Assembly: GCA_964400155.1 (NCBI GenBank)
Contig: CAYNSQ010000011.1
Location: forward strand, 1 to 19,689
Origin: JAYTJL01 sp964400155
GTDB lineage: Bacteria > Patescibacteriota > Saccharimonadia > Saccharimonadales > UBA10212
Length of the DNA: 19,689 nt
Reading direction: 5' to 3'
Made by a program: the position numbers and the translations under genes. This document shows, piece after piece, positions 1 to 7,391 of this stretch (within the stretch, counting starts at the first letter, position 1; each line of letters begins with the position of its first letter). Under the pieces are notes generated by a model that did no database searches, had not been told where the DNA came from, and saw only the letters and a program-made list of their open reading frames with translations.

Positions 1-47
1 CCCCCCTTTTTTTTTTTTAATGATACGGCGACCACCGAGATCTACAC
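1..47 (+). other. Sequencing-adapter artefact at contig end (Illumina P5 oligo)
   Basis: Bases 1-18 are six C followed by twelve T. Bases 19-47 match the 29-nt Illumina P5 flow-cell sequence, beginning AATGATACGGCG and ending GATCTACAC. The flow-cell-bound P5 oligo carries a poly-T spacer in front of this sequence, which would explain the T run. The match is from memory of the adapter, but it covers all 29 bases. The in-frame ATG at 20 is therefore not a gene start; it gives the familiar contaminant peptide MIRRPPRST. Genomic sequence seems to begin at about base 48. Confidence 0.96.
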
Positions 48-49
48 TA

Positions 50-1072
50 GCTAAAATGATAGTCCATCAGCCCTCTTCAATTTCACAAACATTTGCCAAA
101 ATGTCAGCCAGTTTCTTCAATATAGGAAATATGTTTGCCAACATTCCGAATTATTTTGGCGCTACTGCGCATGCCCAGTCATACGGAGTATATGATTATG
201 GATTCCCCCAATACGGCTTTAGTGTCGGTGACATGGACAACCCAGCCGTACAAAACCCTTTTGAAAACGCCAAAGCTGCTGCTGCAATATTAAAAAACAA
301 TCCAACCTTAAAAGTCAAAGCCTCTAAGTGTTTTGGTGTGAATTTTGTGGAATCGCCTATAACAAACCCTGCAACGGGTGTAACTGTAAATGCACTTGGT
401 ATAGAGCATGTTGAAGGTGTAGAAAACGCACCTAACCCTTACAATAAAGACGCTTCTAATACAGACCGCTATGAAAATTTGGGCTGTGATGACACTAGTT
501 CTGACTGGTTAAAAATTAGGTTCTTTATTTTTGATACAACCACAATGGATGCGATTTCTTGCTTTGAAGAAGACGATGTTGAGTCATGCACCCGTGCTGG
601 ATTCCCTCCCGCCACACCGGCAACAGCTGGGGGGGGTGGCGGACCGGTTGATTGCAGCTCAACAGCTGGCGACCCAAGCCCAGGCACTCCACCGGCACAG
701 TTCCGTGCACTTATTGAGGGTGCCGCCCAAAACCTTACTTGCCCTGACTACCCAAAACCAGCCGGTGCGTTTCCCTCTACTCCCGGTAAACAATACATGG
801 CTCTTGACGGTTGTAGTGATGGTTGTCGCGACCAGGGTGAAAATGGCGAAGCTGCCTGCGCCGGTCCTAAACTATGCATCAAAGTACAGTACCGAAACCC
901 TCCACTGAGCGGTAATACTTTATTCCTTTGCTACGCAAATTGTGGCAGTGGCGCTAGCCCCACCTCATCACCGCCAGCAAATACTGGAGGTGGCACAAAT
1001 ACTGGCGTATGCACAGAGTTTCCTAACGGTAGAAGGTGGGTGGGAGGCCCTAACGCAGGTCAGCCATGTTAA
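50..1072 (+). CDS. Cysteine-rich probably exported protein, 5' truncated, function unknown
   Basis: I do not recognise this family. The frame is open from the adapter junction to TAA at 1070-1072. The true N-terminus is probably missing; an in-frame ATG at 56 could serve as a start but has no clear ribosome binding site. About 40 residues after that ATG, the sequence ATAHAQS looks like a signal-peptidase site (AHA before Q), although the stretch before it is only weakly hydrophobic, so part of the export signal may be lost. The mature part has a tyrosine/glycine-rich start (YGVYDYGFPQYGF), a middle domain with a few cysteines, a Gly/Pro/Thr/Ala-rich linker, and a C-terminal part with many cysteines (DGCSDGC, CYANCGSG) ending in GQPC. 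Such cysteine content fits a disulfide-stabilised extracellular domain. It overlaps the next gene by 7 bases, which suggests coupled translation. A secretion-apparatus or surface role is inferred from context only. Confidence 0.7.
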   Translation, partial: AKMIVHQPSSISQTFAKMSASFFNIGNMFANIPNYFGATAHAQSYGVYDYGFPQYGFSVGDMDNPAVQNPFENAKAAAAILKNNPTLKVKASKCFGVNFVESPITNPATGVTVNALGIEHVEGVENAPNPYNKDASNTDRYENLGCDDTSSDWLKIRFFIFDTTTMDAISCFEEDDVESCTRAGFPPATPATAGGGGGPVDCSSTAGDPSPGTPPAQFRALIEGAAQNLTCPDYPKPAGAFPSTPGKQYMALDGCSDGCRDQGENGEAACAGPKLCIKVQYRNPPLSGNTLFLCYANCGSGASPTSSPPANTGGGTNTGVCTEFPNGRRWVGGPNAGQPC

Positions 1073-2424
1073 ATATACCCATTAGACTACATAAGTTATT
1101 TTCATGGTCCATGCTGTCTCAAGTTTTAGTATTTTTGATAATATTTTGTTATTTAGGTTCTACAGCAAGTGCGCTAACTCAAGCCCAAAAAGATAGCATC
1201 ATATCTGGCGCCCGCTATTTCAACACAGAAGAAGACGGTGCACTTTCATCTGCCTGCGCTCCCACTTCATCTACCTCACCTATGGGCACCGGTACTTCTG
1301 GAGGATCTTTTACTCTTGATCAACTAAAGGCTTTTGCGAGACAACCGATTACATCAACTTGGAATATATCCGACAGCACAGTAGAAAAATGGTTCCTCAG
1401 CACTCGCACCCCAACAATAGGCAAGTATGGGCTCACGACTAACAATATCGGTCAGATTACTTCCGTAGTCAAGGCAGCCGGAGTTTCGCCTGTATTCTTC
1501 TACGCCTATACTGTTAGCGAAGGTGGTGGTGCAGGTGGTTTTATCAACCACTTCGGGGACGATGTTGCAGGCGGTGGCGTGGCTAATGCAAAAAGAGACG
1601 CAGAATATTTGGCTGATCAGTCTAAAATAATGACTAGCAAACCTTCATGGTATGATGCTGGTAATCCAGTTTACTTCGTACCACAAGATGTCCAGGCTGC
1701 AGGCAATGCCGATTTTCAAAATATGCCGTCAGGTACAATTGGCAGGGCTTACATCCCGGCCACAGCGGCAGCGACTTGGGAGGTCTATTATCCAAATGGC
1801 CTAAAAGAGGAATACAACAAGGTACAGAATTATGGCGCACCATTAGAAAACGCAATGCAGAACATTAAGACTATGGGTGGAGATCCTTTTCAGGGCGGCA
1901 CTACCATACTAGATAGTACAAGTTGCACGCCAGGTGCCGTAGCAGGAGAAGGTATAACAAAAGCTATTAACTGGGCTGTAATGATTGCAAAAAATGATGG
2001 CTATGGCTATGACCTAGGGTCGACTAGAGCAACCGGATGGGTAAATTGGAATACGGACCCAAATTGTACTGATAGTTGTGGAAATTTCGACTGTTCATCT
2101 CTTGTTTCTGCGGCTTTAACCGAGGCCGGTTACTTTGACACAAATCCAAACTTCAATACATCCACAGAGGCGGGGTACCTTGAAAAAGCAGGATTTACAA
2201 ATGTTACCTCGTCCATAACCCTGCCATCTGGAGCAGGTCTTCAGCCTGGTGATATACTATTAAACATTCAAAACCACACTGCTATTTATATTGGGGACGG
2301 ACAGATGGTCGCTGCTCATTCTGCATATGGCAATCTAGCATTCGGTGATCAAAATGGGAAAGAAATTTCTGTAGGGGCATACAGTAATTATCCCTGGGAT
2401 GCTGTATATAGGGCCACTAAATAG
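1066..2424 (+). CDS. Secreted NlpC/P60-family peptidoglycan hydrolase
   Basis: This is a 452-residue exported protein. A basic N-terminus and a hydrophobic stretch (about residues 17-36) end at TASA before LTQ, a good signal-peptidase I site. The C-terminal part (about 295-452) has NlpC/P60 features: the nucleophile in NFDCSSLV (Cys343), a second cysteine pair just before it, GLQPGDILL, and the histidine in NHTAIYIGDG (His404), with another at His418. Enzymes of this family cut peptide stems of peptidoglycan. The middle part (about 85-270) includes FFYAYTVSEGGGAGGFINHFG. Glu152 there could be the acid of a lysozyme-like domain, giving a two-domain layout like CwlT of ICEBs1, but this is a guess. 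It starts inside the last codons of the preceding gene. The stop is followed at once by the binding site of the next gene, so the three are probably one operon. It could act on the cell's own wall or on a host cell's wall. Confidence 0.85.
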   Translation: MLNIPIRLHKLFSWSMLSQVLVFLIIFCYLGSTASALTQAQKDSIISGARYFNTEEDGALSSACAPTSSTSPMGTGTSGGSFTLDQLKAFARQPITSTWNISDSTVEKWFLSTRTPTIGKYGLTTNNIGQITSVVKAAGVSPVFFYAYTVSEGGGAGGFINHFGDDVAGGGVANAKRDAEYLADQSKIMTSKPSWYDAGNPVYFVPQDVQAAGNADFQNMPSGTIGRAYIPATAAATWEVYYPNGLKEEYNKVQNYGAPLENAMQNIKTMGGDPFQGGTTILDSTSCTPGAVAGEGITKAINWAVMIAKNDGYGYDLGSTRATGWVNWNTDPNCTDSCGNFDCSSLVSAALTEAGYFDTNPNFNTSTEAGYLEKAGFTNVTSSITLPSGAGLQPGDILLNIQNHTAIYIGDGQMVAAHSAYGNLAFGDQNGKEISVGAYSNYPWDAVYRATK

Positions 2425-2439
2425 GAGGGGGAATATAGC

Positions 2440-3222
2440 ATGGAAAACAATAATCAGGTAAGTAGCCCTTCATACGACCATAACGAATATGGTAAAAAAA
2501 GGTTGCTTGTAACAGCAGTATTGCTTGCTTGTGCGATCGTGTTGATTGCTGTTGTGATATTCCTATTGAACGGGGGGCAAGACAATTACACAAAAAGTGC
2601 AACAGCAGCAGCAAAAAAGGTAATACCTGATGCTAAGGTCAACAGCCTAAAAGTAGCCGGAGGCTTTGCCATGGCTTCGGTTAGCAGCCCGTCCTCAAAC
2701 GGTCAGGCGAAATCTGGCATTGTGACTATTTTTAAAGTAAATAAGGACGGGTCGATGACACAGATAGCAAACGGCAGCTCCTTTAGCCCAATCGACTTAT
2801 TGGAACTTGGTATCCCCTTGTCAACCCAGGCTGAACTTACTGGGCAAAAATTATCCCAAATTCAACAAAACTTGGAAAGTATGTGTGGTTATAGCGGCGG
2901 CAACGTACCGGGTTACATTGGTTTCAATGGTTCATTTAACCCAGATGGCTGGCAGATTGACGCAACCACACTAGACGGCCTGGAGCAATCGTTAACAGCC
3001 GAGATCAGCAATAATAACGCCAAGGCGCAGTCTGGCGAAAAAGTAGTCTGTGTTAGCGCCACTAGAGACAAAAGCAACGTTATAACTGATAAAAAAACGT
3101 ATATTAGTACCTTCACTCTACAGGTGCAATTTATTATGGCCAATGGAGAAACTACTACCCATACACTAACCTTCTCCAACGGTCATTATCGTAGCTATGC
3201 ACTTGATGGCCAGAAGATATAA
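2440..3222 (+). CDS. Single-pass membrane protein with extracytoplasmic domain, function unknown
   Basis: The protein has 260 residues: a polar N-terminus of about 20, one strong membrane segment (about 22-43, LLVTAVLLACAIVLIAVVIF), and a large polar domain likely outside the cell. I do not recognise the family. The outer part seems to have two halves: about 50-135, and about 150-260, the latter ending in alternating strands (TFTLQVQFIMANGE, HTLTFSNGHY). It has two cysteines outside the membrane (about 148 and 204) that could pair. A strong Shine-Dalgarno, AGGAGG at 2423-2428, overlaps the stop of the NlpC/P60 gene and sets this ATG. One membrane anchor plus an outer beta-rich domain resembles VirB8/TcpC-type secretion subunits in layout, but I see no motif that proves it. 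It converges on recF, with 47 bases between the stops. Confidence 0.75.
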   Translation: MENNNQVSSPSYDHNEYGKKRLLVTAVLLACAIVLIAVVIFLLNGGQDNYTKSATAAAKKVIPDAKVNSLKVAGGFAMASVSSPSSNGQAKSGIVTIFKVNKDGSMTQIANGSSFSPIDLLELGIPLSTQAELTGQKLSQIQQNLESMCGYSGGNVPGYIGFNGSFNPDGWQIDATTLDGLEQSLTAEISNNNAKAQSGEKVVCVSATRDKSNVITDKKTYISTFTLQVQFIMANGETTTHTLTFSNGHYRSYALDGQKI

Positions 3223-3269
3223 TTTGAGGCTATATCAGAAAACTGGTTACTTAGTCTCTGGATAATATT

Positions 3270-4331
3270 TTATTCTTTGACACTTAGCGGGATAAGGCTG
3301 GATTTTTCGGTGAAGTACTCCAGCACAGCGTCGGCTTCGGTGGTGGTAATTATTGTTTGATGGCCCTTTAAATAATCCACTAAGGCTCGCCGCCGAGCAC
3401 CATCTAATTCTGAGAAGACATCATCTAGCAACAAAATTGGCTGGCTGCCACGGGCTTTTTTAACCATTTCAAACTCTAAGATTTTTAGAGCCAACATTAT
3501 TGACCTGTTTTCGCCTCTTGAGGCAACATTGAGTGCCGGTCGGCCTTCAAATATAAATTCAATATCCTCTCGGTGTGGCCCACAACCGGTAAAACCTCTT
3601 TCTGTGTCTTGCTGATGAGTTTGCTGTAAACGAGCCAGCATTTTACTGCCATAAGACGTTGGCGCAAATGCTGGGCAATACCGTACGGCTATTTCAACTT
3701 TCTTGCCAGAAATTTTGTTATACACCTGAGGCAGCTGGTCCGACAGTTGCTCTAGCAGTTGCTGGCGGGCTATTGCTACTTTTTCTCCCAACTCACTTAG
3801 TCGAATATCCCAAACAAAGATTACATCTGAATTAAGTTGCTTTTTCTTAAGCAAACTGTTTCGCTGAGCCAGCGCTCTGTTGTAGTTGTTCAAAAACTGT
3901 TTATAGGCTGGCTGGGTGCGCACCAGCAAATCATCAAAGTATTCTCGCCGTACATCCGGGCCACGAGCAATTATTTGTAAGTGGTTTGGTTCAAACACAA
4001 CTACCGGAATGGTTTGGGTAAAGTTAAGCCTTTTATGTTCTTTGCCATTTATTATGTATTCCTTGCGAGCAACTTCATTTGTTTTTGTTATTTTTAAGAC
4101 TCTCTCTAGGTTTTCAAAATTACCTTCTAGCCTGGCCCATTCGCTTTTTTCATTAATTAGGTTGATATCCCTACTACGAAAAGATTTGTTGCCGCACAAC
4201 ACCAACACAGCTTCAAGCAAGTTAGTTTTACCGCTACCATTGGGCCCAACAACAATATTGACTCCCGGGTCAAACTCAAAACTATCATCTTTGTATGAGC
4301 GAAAGTTTTGCAACCGCAGGGAAGTAATCAT
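3270..4331 (-). CDS. recF: DNA replication and repair protein RecF
   Basis: RecF is an SMC-like ATPase that loads or stabilises RecA at gapped DNA with RecO and RecR. The 353 residues match the usual family length. The N-terminus ITSLRLQNFRSY is typical. The Walker A motif is GPNGSGKT (29-36), GPHRED lies at 251-256, the ABC-type signature region is SRGENR (271-276), and Walker B with D-loop is PILLLDDVFSELD (298-310). The signature has Glu where many relatives have Gln (SRGQ or SQGQ), a small variation. It follows dnaN on the same strand, as in many bacteria. No Shine-Dalgarno is visible before the ATG; instead a 7-base repeat tract comes almost to the start codon. Confidence 0.97.
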   Translation of the reverse strand: MITSLRLQNFRSYKDDSFEFDPGVNIVVGPNGSGKTNLLEAVLVLCGNKSFRSRDINLINEKSEWARLEGNFENLERVLKITKTNEVARKEYIINGKEHKRLNFTQTIPVVVFEPNHLQIIARGPDVRREYFDDLLVRTQPAYKQFLNNYNRALAQRNSLLKKKQLNSDVIFVWDIRLSELGEKVAIARQQLLEQLSDQLPQVYNKISGKKVEIAVRYCPAFAPTSYGSKMLARLQQTHQQDTERGFTGCGPHREDIEFIFEGRPALNVASRGENRSIMLALKILEFEMVKKARGSQPILLLDDVFSELDGARRRALVDYLKGHQTIITTTEADAVLEYFTEKSSLIPLSVKE

Positions 4332-4338
4332 ATTGTCT

Positions 4339-4437
4339 AGCTTAAAGCTTAAAGCAAAAAGCTAAAAGCACTTGTTTTGAAAATGCTAATTGGTAAATGT
4401 TAAATTATTGTAAATTGTAAATTGGTAAATGGTAAAT
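4339..4437. repeat. Heptamer repeat tract between recF and dnaN
   Basis: Two adjacent 7-base-period tracts. At 4339-4366, AGCTTAA occurs twice and is followed by AGCAAAA and AGCTAAA. At 4392-4437 the units are GGTAAAT, GTTAAAT, a TATT interruption, GTAAATT twice and GGTAAAT twice. The tract fills most of the gap between the dnaN stop and the recF start. Confidence 0.85.
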
Positions 4438-4438
4438 T

Positions 4439-4458
4439 GCCTTTACGAACGTAAAGGC
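4439..4458 (-). terminator. Perfect hairpin overlapping the dnaN stop codon
   Basis: The arms GCCTTTAC and GTAAAGGC (8 base pairs) enclose a 4-base loop, and the hairpin includes the last dnaN codons and its stop. No U-run follows on the dnaN strand, so it is not a classic intrinsic terminator. It could instead act as a 3'-end stability element or an attenuator before recF. Confidence 0.4.
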
Positions 4459-5534
4459 ATAATAAGGTGCAAATAATTAGGCTCTGTCGGACTTCTAAGT
4501 ATGCAGGGTTCTAATTTGCCATTAAAGCAAAATTCAATGTCGTCACCTTCAAAAACATTTAAAGCCTCAATTAAATAACGTGAATTAAGGGTAACTTCGC
4601 CACCGCCGGCCACTTCTGCCTTAGCCTCCGCCACATTCTCGCCGAGTTGAGAAGCAATTGCTTTAATGCTTAGGTTGCCGGCTCCTTTGTCGGCTTTGAT
4701 AGTTATACTACCGGCGCTTTCTCTGGCAAACAAGCTGGAGACTTTGGCAATGTTAGTAAAATCTTTTTTAGACAGCTGGGCAACCGTGGCAAATTTGGTT
4801 GGGATAAGTTTTTTATAGTCAGGGTAGTTACCTTCCACCAGCCTAGCCACCATAGTTACATCATCTACACTAAACTGAACTTGTTGGTCGTCATGGACTA
4901 CTCCAACTTCTTTGTCTTCGTCACTAATAATTCTCAAAAGGTCTGCCACCGCACCGGCCGGCACCAAAAACCCCATACCGCTTTTATTCTTACCTAGCTT
5001 TTTTTCTGCCAGTCTGTAACTGTCAGTGGCTACAGCTACTGCACCGCCCGTAGCCGAATAAAAATTAACGCCACACAACACCGGTCTGGCATCATCACTG
5101 CTGGCCGCAAAAACAACTTGCGATAATGCTTTTTTAAATTCCACTGCCGGCATTTTCCAAACAGCACCATTACTAATAGAAGGCATCACCGGAAATTCTT
5201 CGGCTGAGATACCATTAATTGTTGATTTATACCTCTCCATAGAAATATGAAGTTTGTGGTCTTCAAGTTCTAAATTAAGAGTACCGGATGGCAAACTCCC
5301 AATAAATTCCTGCATTAGCCTTGCAGGCACTGTGATTGATCCATTGGTCTCTATTTTGGCTCCAATTTGGTGGGTGATAGCAATATCTAAGTTAGTCCCG
5401 GCTACACTTAGTCTATTGTCTGTAGTCTTGAGTAAAACATTAGAAAGTATCGGCAGAGTGCCTCTAGTTGAAGCGACTCTACCGACTGTACCTAGGGCTC
5501 TGTTAAGATTTTCTTGTGTTACCTGAAGTTTCAT
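4443..5534 (-). CDS. dnaN: DNA polymerase III beta subunit (sliding clamp)
   Basis: DnaN forms the ring clamp that tethers the replicative polymerase to DNA. The 363 residues are of normal length for three clamp domains. Recognisable stretches are RGTLPILSNVLL (24-35), ATDSYRLA (169-176), RLVEGNYPDYKKLIP (231-245) and the C-terminal PTEPNYLHLIMPLRS (349-363), where the family usually ends in MPMR or MPVR. The start is fixed by a strong Shine-Dalgarno, AGGAGG at 5541-5546, six bases before the ATG. It lies between recF and dnaA on the same strand. Confidence 0.98.
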   Translation of the reverse strand: MKLQVTQENLNRALGTVGRVASTRGTLPILSNVLLKTTDNRLSVAGTNLDIAITHQIGAKIETNGSITVPARLMQEFIGSLPSGTLNLELEDHKLHISMERYKSTINGISAEEFPVMPSISNGAVWKMPAVEFKKALSQVVFAASSDDARPVLCGVNFYSATGGAVAVATDSYRLAEKKLGKNKSGMGFLVPAGAVADLLRIISDEDKEVGVVHDDQQVQFSVDDVTMVARLVEGNYPDYKKLIPTKFATVAQLSKKDFTNIAKVSSLFARESAGSITIKADKGAGNLSIKAIASQLGENVAEAKAEVAGGGEVTLNSRYLIEALNVFEGDDIEFCFNGKLEPCILRSPTEPNYLHLIMPLRS

Positions 5535-5692
5535 AAAACCCCTCCTTTAATATGTTTAATACTCAATTGGCAAGTATCAAGTTTCAATGAATGATCAATG
5601 ATTAAATTATTTAATACATTACTGCATTGACTGTTGTTAGATTCATTGAACTTTGAGCATTGATCTAGTTGAACATTGTTAAATGGTTTCAT
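5531..5692 (-). CDS. Possible small ORF (53 aa) coupled to dnaN, unknown
   Basis: This low-confidence frame reads MKPFNNVQLDQC at its start and IKHIKGGVL at its end. For it: AAAGGA at 5700-5705 sits 7 bases before the ATG, the frame is free of stops for 53 codons, and its TGA overlaps the dnaN ATG as ATGA. Against it: much of the stretch is 7-base-period repeat DNA, composition is biased to Asn, Gln and Ser, and no domain is recognisable. It may be a leader peptide for dnaN or simply chance. Confidence 0.25.
   Translation of the reverse strand: MKPFNNVQLDQCSKFNESNNSQCSNVLNNLIIDHSLKLDTCQLSIKHIKGGVL
5571..5663. repeat. Heptamer repeat tract upstream of dnaN
   Basis: From 5571 the 7-base units are CAAGTAT, CAAGTTT, CAATGAA, TGATCAA, TGATTAA and ATTATTT. 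From 5643 they are TCATTGA, ACTTTGA and GCATTGA. The 12-mer TTGAGCATTGAT (5653-5664) recurs exactly at 7717-7728, where it overlaps the rpmH -35 box. Confidence 0.7.
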
Positions 5693-6028
5693 TTATATAT
5701 CCTTTATATATTTATTAGTATTAATAGGGGCAGGGGATAAAGTGTATAAGTAATAAAATAACTGATTAAAACTACACATAAAGGGATGTTCATATTTATT
5801 TATGTTGGGGGTATAAATGGTAGTACAACCAGCGCATAAAAATACTTGACTAGTTAAGTATTTAGGCAGGCCTGTGTATAGTGAGTAAAAACCAAGCACT
5901 TCTACAAGTCTTTTACCAAACTTATTAACAGCCTTTCCACAATCCAACCAAAAGAATAAAGAATAAAGAATAAAGAATTTAGCTGGCTTTAAGCTCTTAG
6001 CTCTTAGCTTTATGCTTTCTTTAGGCAT
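5693..6028 (-). CDS. Doubtful ORF (111 aa) filling the dnaA-dnaN gap
   Basis: The frame spans the gap from the last codons of dnaA to the small ORF before dnaN. For it: an AAGGA sequence lies about 8 bases before the ATG, it overlaps the dnaA stop by 8 bases, and its TAA directly abuts the next ATG (5692). It has a short hydrophobic stretch (FFILYSLFFWL) and a cysteine pattern (FLCAGC, then HPFMC) that could suggest metal binding. Against it: its first third is made of heptamer repeats, and its middle contains a near-palindrome that is also found in non-coding DNA at 11287. No family is recognised, and I think it is more likely non-coding. Confidence 0.2.
   Translation of the reverse strand: MPKESIKLRAKSLKPAKFFILYSLFFWLDCGKAVNKFGKRLVEVLGFYSLYTGLPKYLTSQVFLCAGCTTIYTPNINKYEHPFMCSFNQLFYYLYTLSPAPINTNKYIKDI
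5842..5861. repeat. 20-bp near-palindrome, copy 1
   Basis: The half-sites ATACTTGA and TTAAGTAT flank a central CTAG, with one mismatched base pair in each half. The same 20 bases occur at 11287-11306. Both copies are preceded by GCATAA plus extra A bases, differing only by a 2-base indel. Candidate uses are an operator for a dimeric regulator or a dispersed repeat. Confidence 0.75.
5954..6019. repeat. Heptamer repeat tract abutting the dnaA 3' end
   Basis: GAATAAA occurs three times (5954-5974), followed by GAATTTA. After a 10-base spacer come AGCTCTT twice (5992-6005), AGCTTTA and TGCTTTC (to 6019). The dnaA stop codon starts at 6021 (read on the minus strand). Confidence 0.85.
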
Positions 6029-7391
6029 ATAACTTTTCCTTCAACTCTTGGACGTTTTGTTTTATAGCCCCTTCATAACTCATTTCTTTTTCTATCTTGT
6101 CGATAGAATGAATGGCGGTGGTGTGGTCTTTGCGTCCAAGTTCGTGAGCAATCTTTGGAAAACTTAGGTGTAGTTCGCTTCGTAGCATATACATAGCTAT
6201 TTGCCGTGGCACTACAATGTCTTTGTCTCGCTTTGGGCCCAAAATGTCTTCCATTCCTATAGAAAAATGTTTGGCTGTCTTTTCAATAATTACTCTGGCG
6301 CTCAAATGTCTGGGGCGGGTTTTACTTGATTCAAACATAGTAGAAATAGCAGCCACGTTGGGTTCTATCCCGCGCATTTCACACCACGCCAGAACTTGGT
6401 TGAGGGTGCCCTCTAATTCTCTGATGTTGTTTTGCACTCGAGTGGCTAAAAATTCGGCCACTGGCTGGGACAGCTCAACTCCTTGGCTGGCTGCTTTGGC
6501 TTGCAAAATTGCACAACGGGTTTCGAAGTCCGGCGTTTGCATGTCTATGGTCATCCCCCAGGCAAAACGGCTTTTAAGGCGGTCTTCAAGAGTAGGAATA
6601 TCTTTGGGGGACTTGTCACTACTCATTATTATTTGTTTGTTGGCTTGGTGAAGAGCGTTGAAAGTATGGAAGAATTCTTCTTGCACTCTTTCTTTGCCAG
6701 CCAAAAACTGAACATCGTCAACTATCAGTACATCAGCGCTCCTATAAAAGTCAGCAAAGTCAGATGTATTTTTCTTAAACCGCAGCGCATCTACAAATTC
6801 TTGGACAAACTGTTCGGTGGAAGCATAAACAATAGTCGCAGAAGGTTTTTCGGACAAAATGGCATTGCCAACAGCCTGAATAAGGTGAGTTTTGCCTATT
6901 CCAACACCGCCGTATATAAAGAGGGGGTTGTATTTTGTGCCCGGCTTGCCAGCGATAGCCTGGCAGGCTGCGTAGGCGAGTTCGTTACCGGCCCCAACCA
7001 CAAAGTTCTCAAATGTATATTTTTCATTCAACCCCTGCCGGTAGGAGTGGGTAACGTTAGCAATCTTTGGTTTTGGTTTGGCGCCCGGCCGTTGAGGGTT
7101 TTGCAAAACAGTGGAGTAGTTGTCGGCGGCTCTTTCCGGGGCTATCCCTGTGTGTATCTTATATTCAACTCTGTCCGGTTTGACACCGTTTTTGGCCAGC
7201 ACATCAACTACAAGATCATTAAACTTTTTTTCTAGTTGGTTTTTAACAAAAATATTAGGCACTCCAACAACCAAAACCCCATCTTTGTGGCGTAGTATTT
7301 GAGTGTTTTTAAACCAAGTCAAAAAGTTGCCGCGCGATACGCTAAGTTCTATTTCTCCCAAAACGGCCTGCCACAGCGCGGTGTCTTGCAT
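6021..7391 (-). CDS. dnaA: Chromosomal replication initiator DnaA
   Basis: DnaA is the AAA+ protein that binds DnaA boxes and melts the origin. Its 456 residues fit the family. Domain I is about 1-85 (WQAVLGEIELSVSRGNFLTWF). A short linker follows. The AAA+ domain starts near YTFENFVVGAGNELAYAA, with Walker A GGVGIGKT (161-168), Walker B VLIVDDVQ (221-228) and the sensor-2 region NNIRELEGTL (321-330). The DNA-binding domain carries the signature GRKDHTTAIHSI (419-430). The ATG at 7391 has only a weak Shine-Dalgarno. The gene reads away from the predicted origin and is divergent from rpmH. Confidence 0.98.
   Translation of the reverse strand: MQDTALWQAVLGEIELSVSRGNFLTWFKNTQILRHKDGVLVVGVPNIFVKNQLEKKFNDLVVDVLAKNGVKPDRVEYKIHTGIAPERAADNYSTVLQNPQRPGAKPKPKIANVTHSYRQGLNEKYTFENFVVGAGNELAYAACQAIAGKPGTKYNPLFIYGGVGIGKTHLIQAVGNAILSEKPSATIVYASTEQFVQEFVDALRFKKNTSDFADFYRSADVLIVDDVQFLAGKERVQEEFFHTFNALHQANKQIIMSSDKSPKDIPTLEDRLKSRFAWGMTIDMQTPDFETRCAILQAKAASQGVELSQPVAEFLATRVQNNIRELEGTLNQVLAWCEMRGIEPNVAAISTMFESSKTRPRHLSARVIIEKTAKHFSIGMEDILGPKRDKDIVVPRQIAMYMLRSELHLSFPKIAHELGRKDHTTAIHSIDKIEKEMSYEGAIKQNVQELKEKLYA

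Noticed and set aside
20..55. ATG at base 20 as the start of the first gene
   Set aside because: It lies within the sequencing adapter and encodes the known artefact peptide.
531..908. Second plus-strand frame across the cysteine-rich gene (125 codons)
   Set aside because: It overlaps the better frame completely, its product has no domain features, and it looks like a shadow.
5842..5882. TTGACT at 5846 with TATAGT at 5877 as a promoter
   Set aside because: The spacing is 25 bases, too long for a normal sigma-70-type promoter.
5931..5941. A DnaA box in the dnaA-dnaN gap (TTTCCACA)
   Set aside because: It has two mismatches to the consensus and stands alone; the dnaA-rpmH gap has far better matches.
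6483..7235. Long open frame (250 codons) opposite dnaA
   Set aside because: It is the antisense of a certain dnaA gene; the product is unlike any protein family I know.
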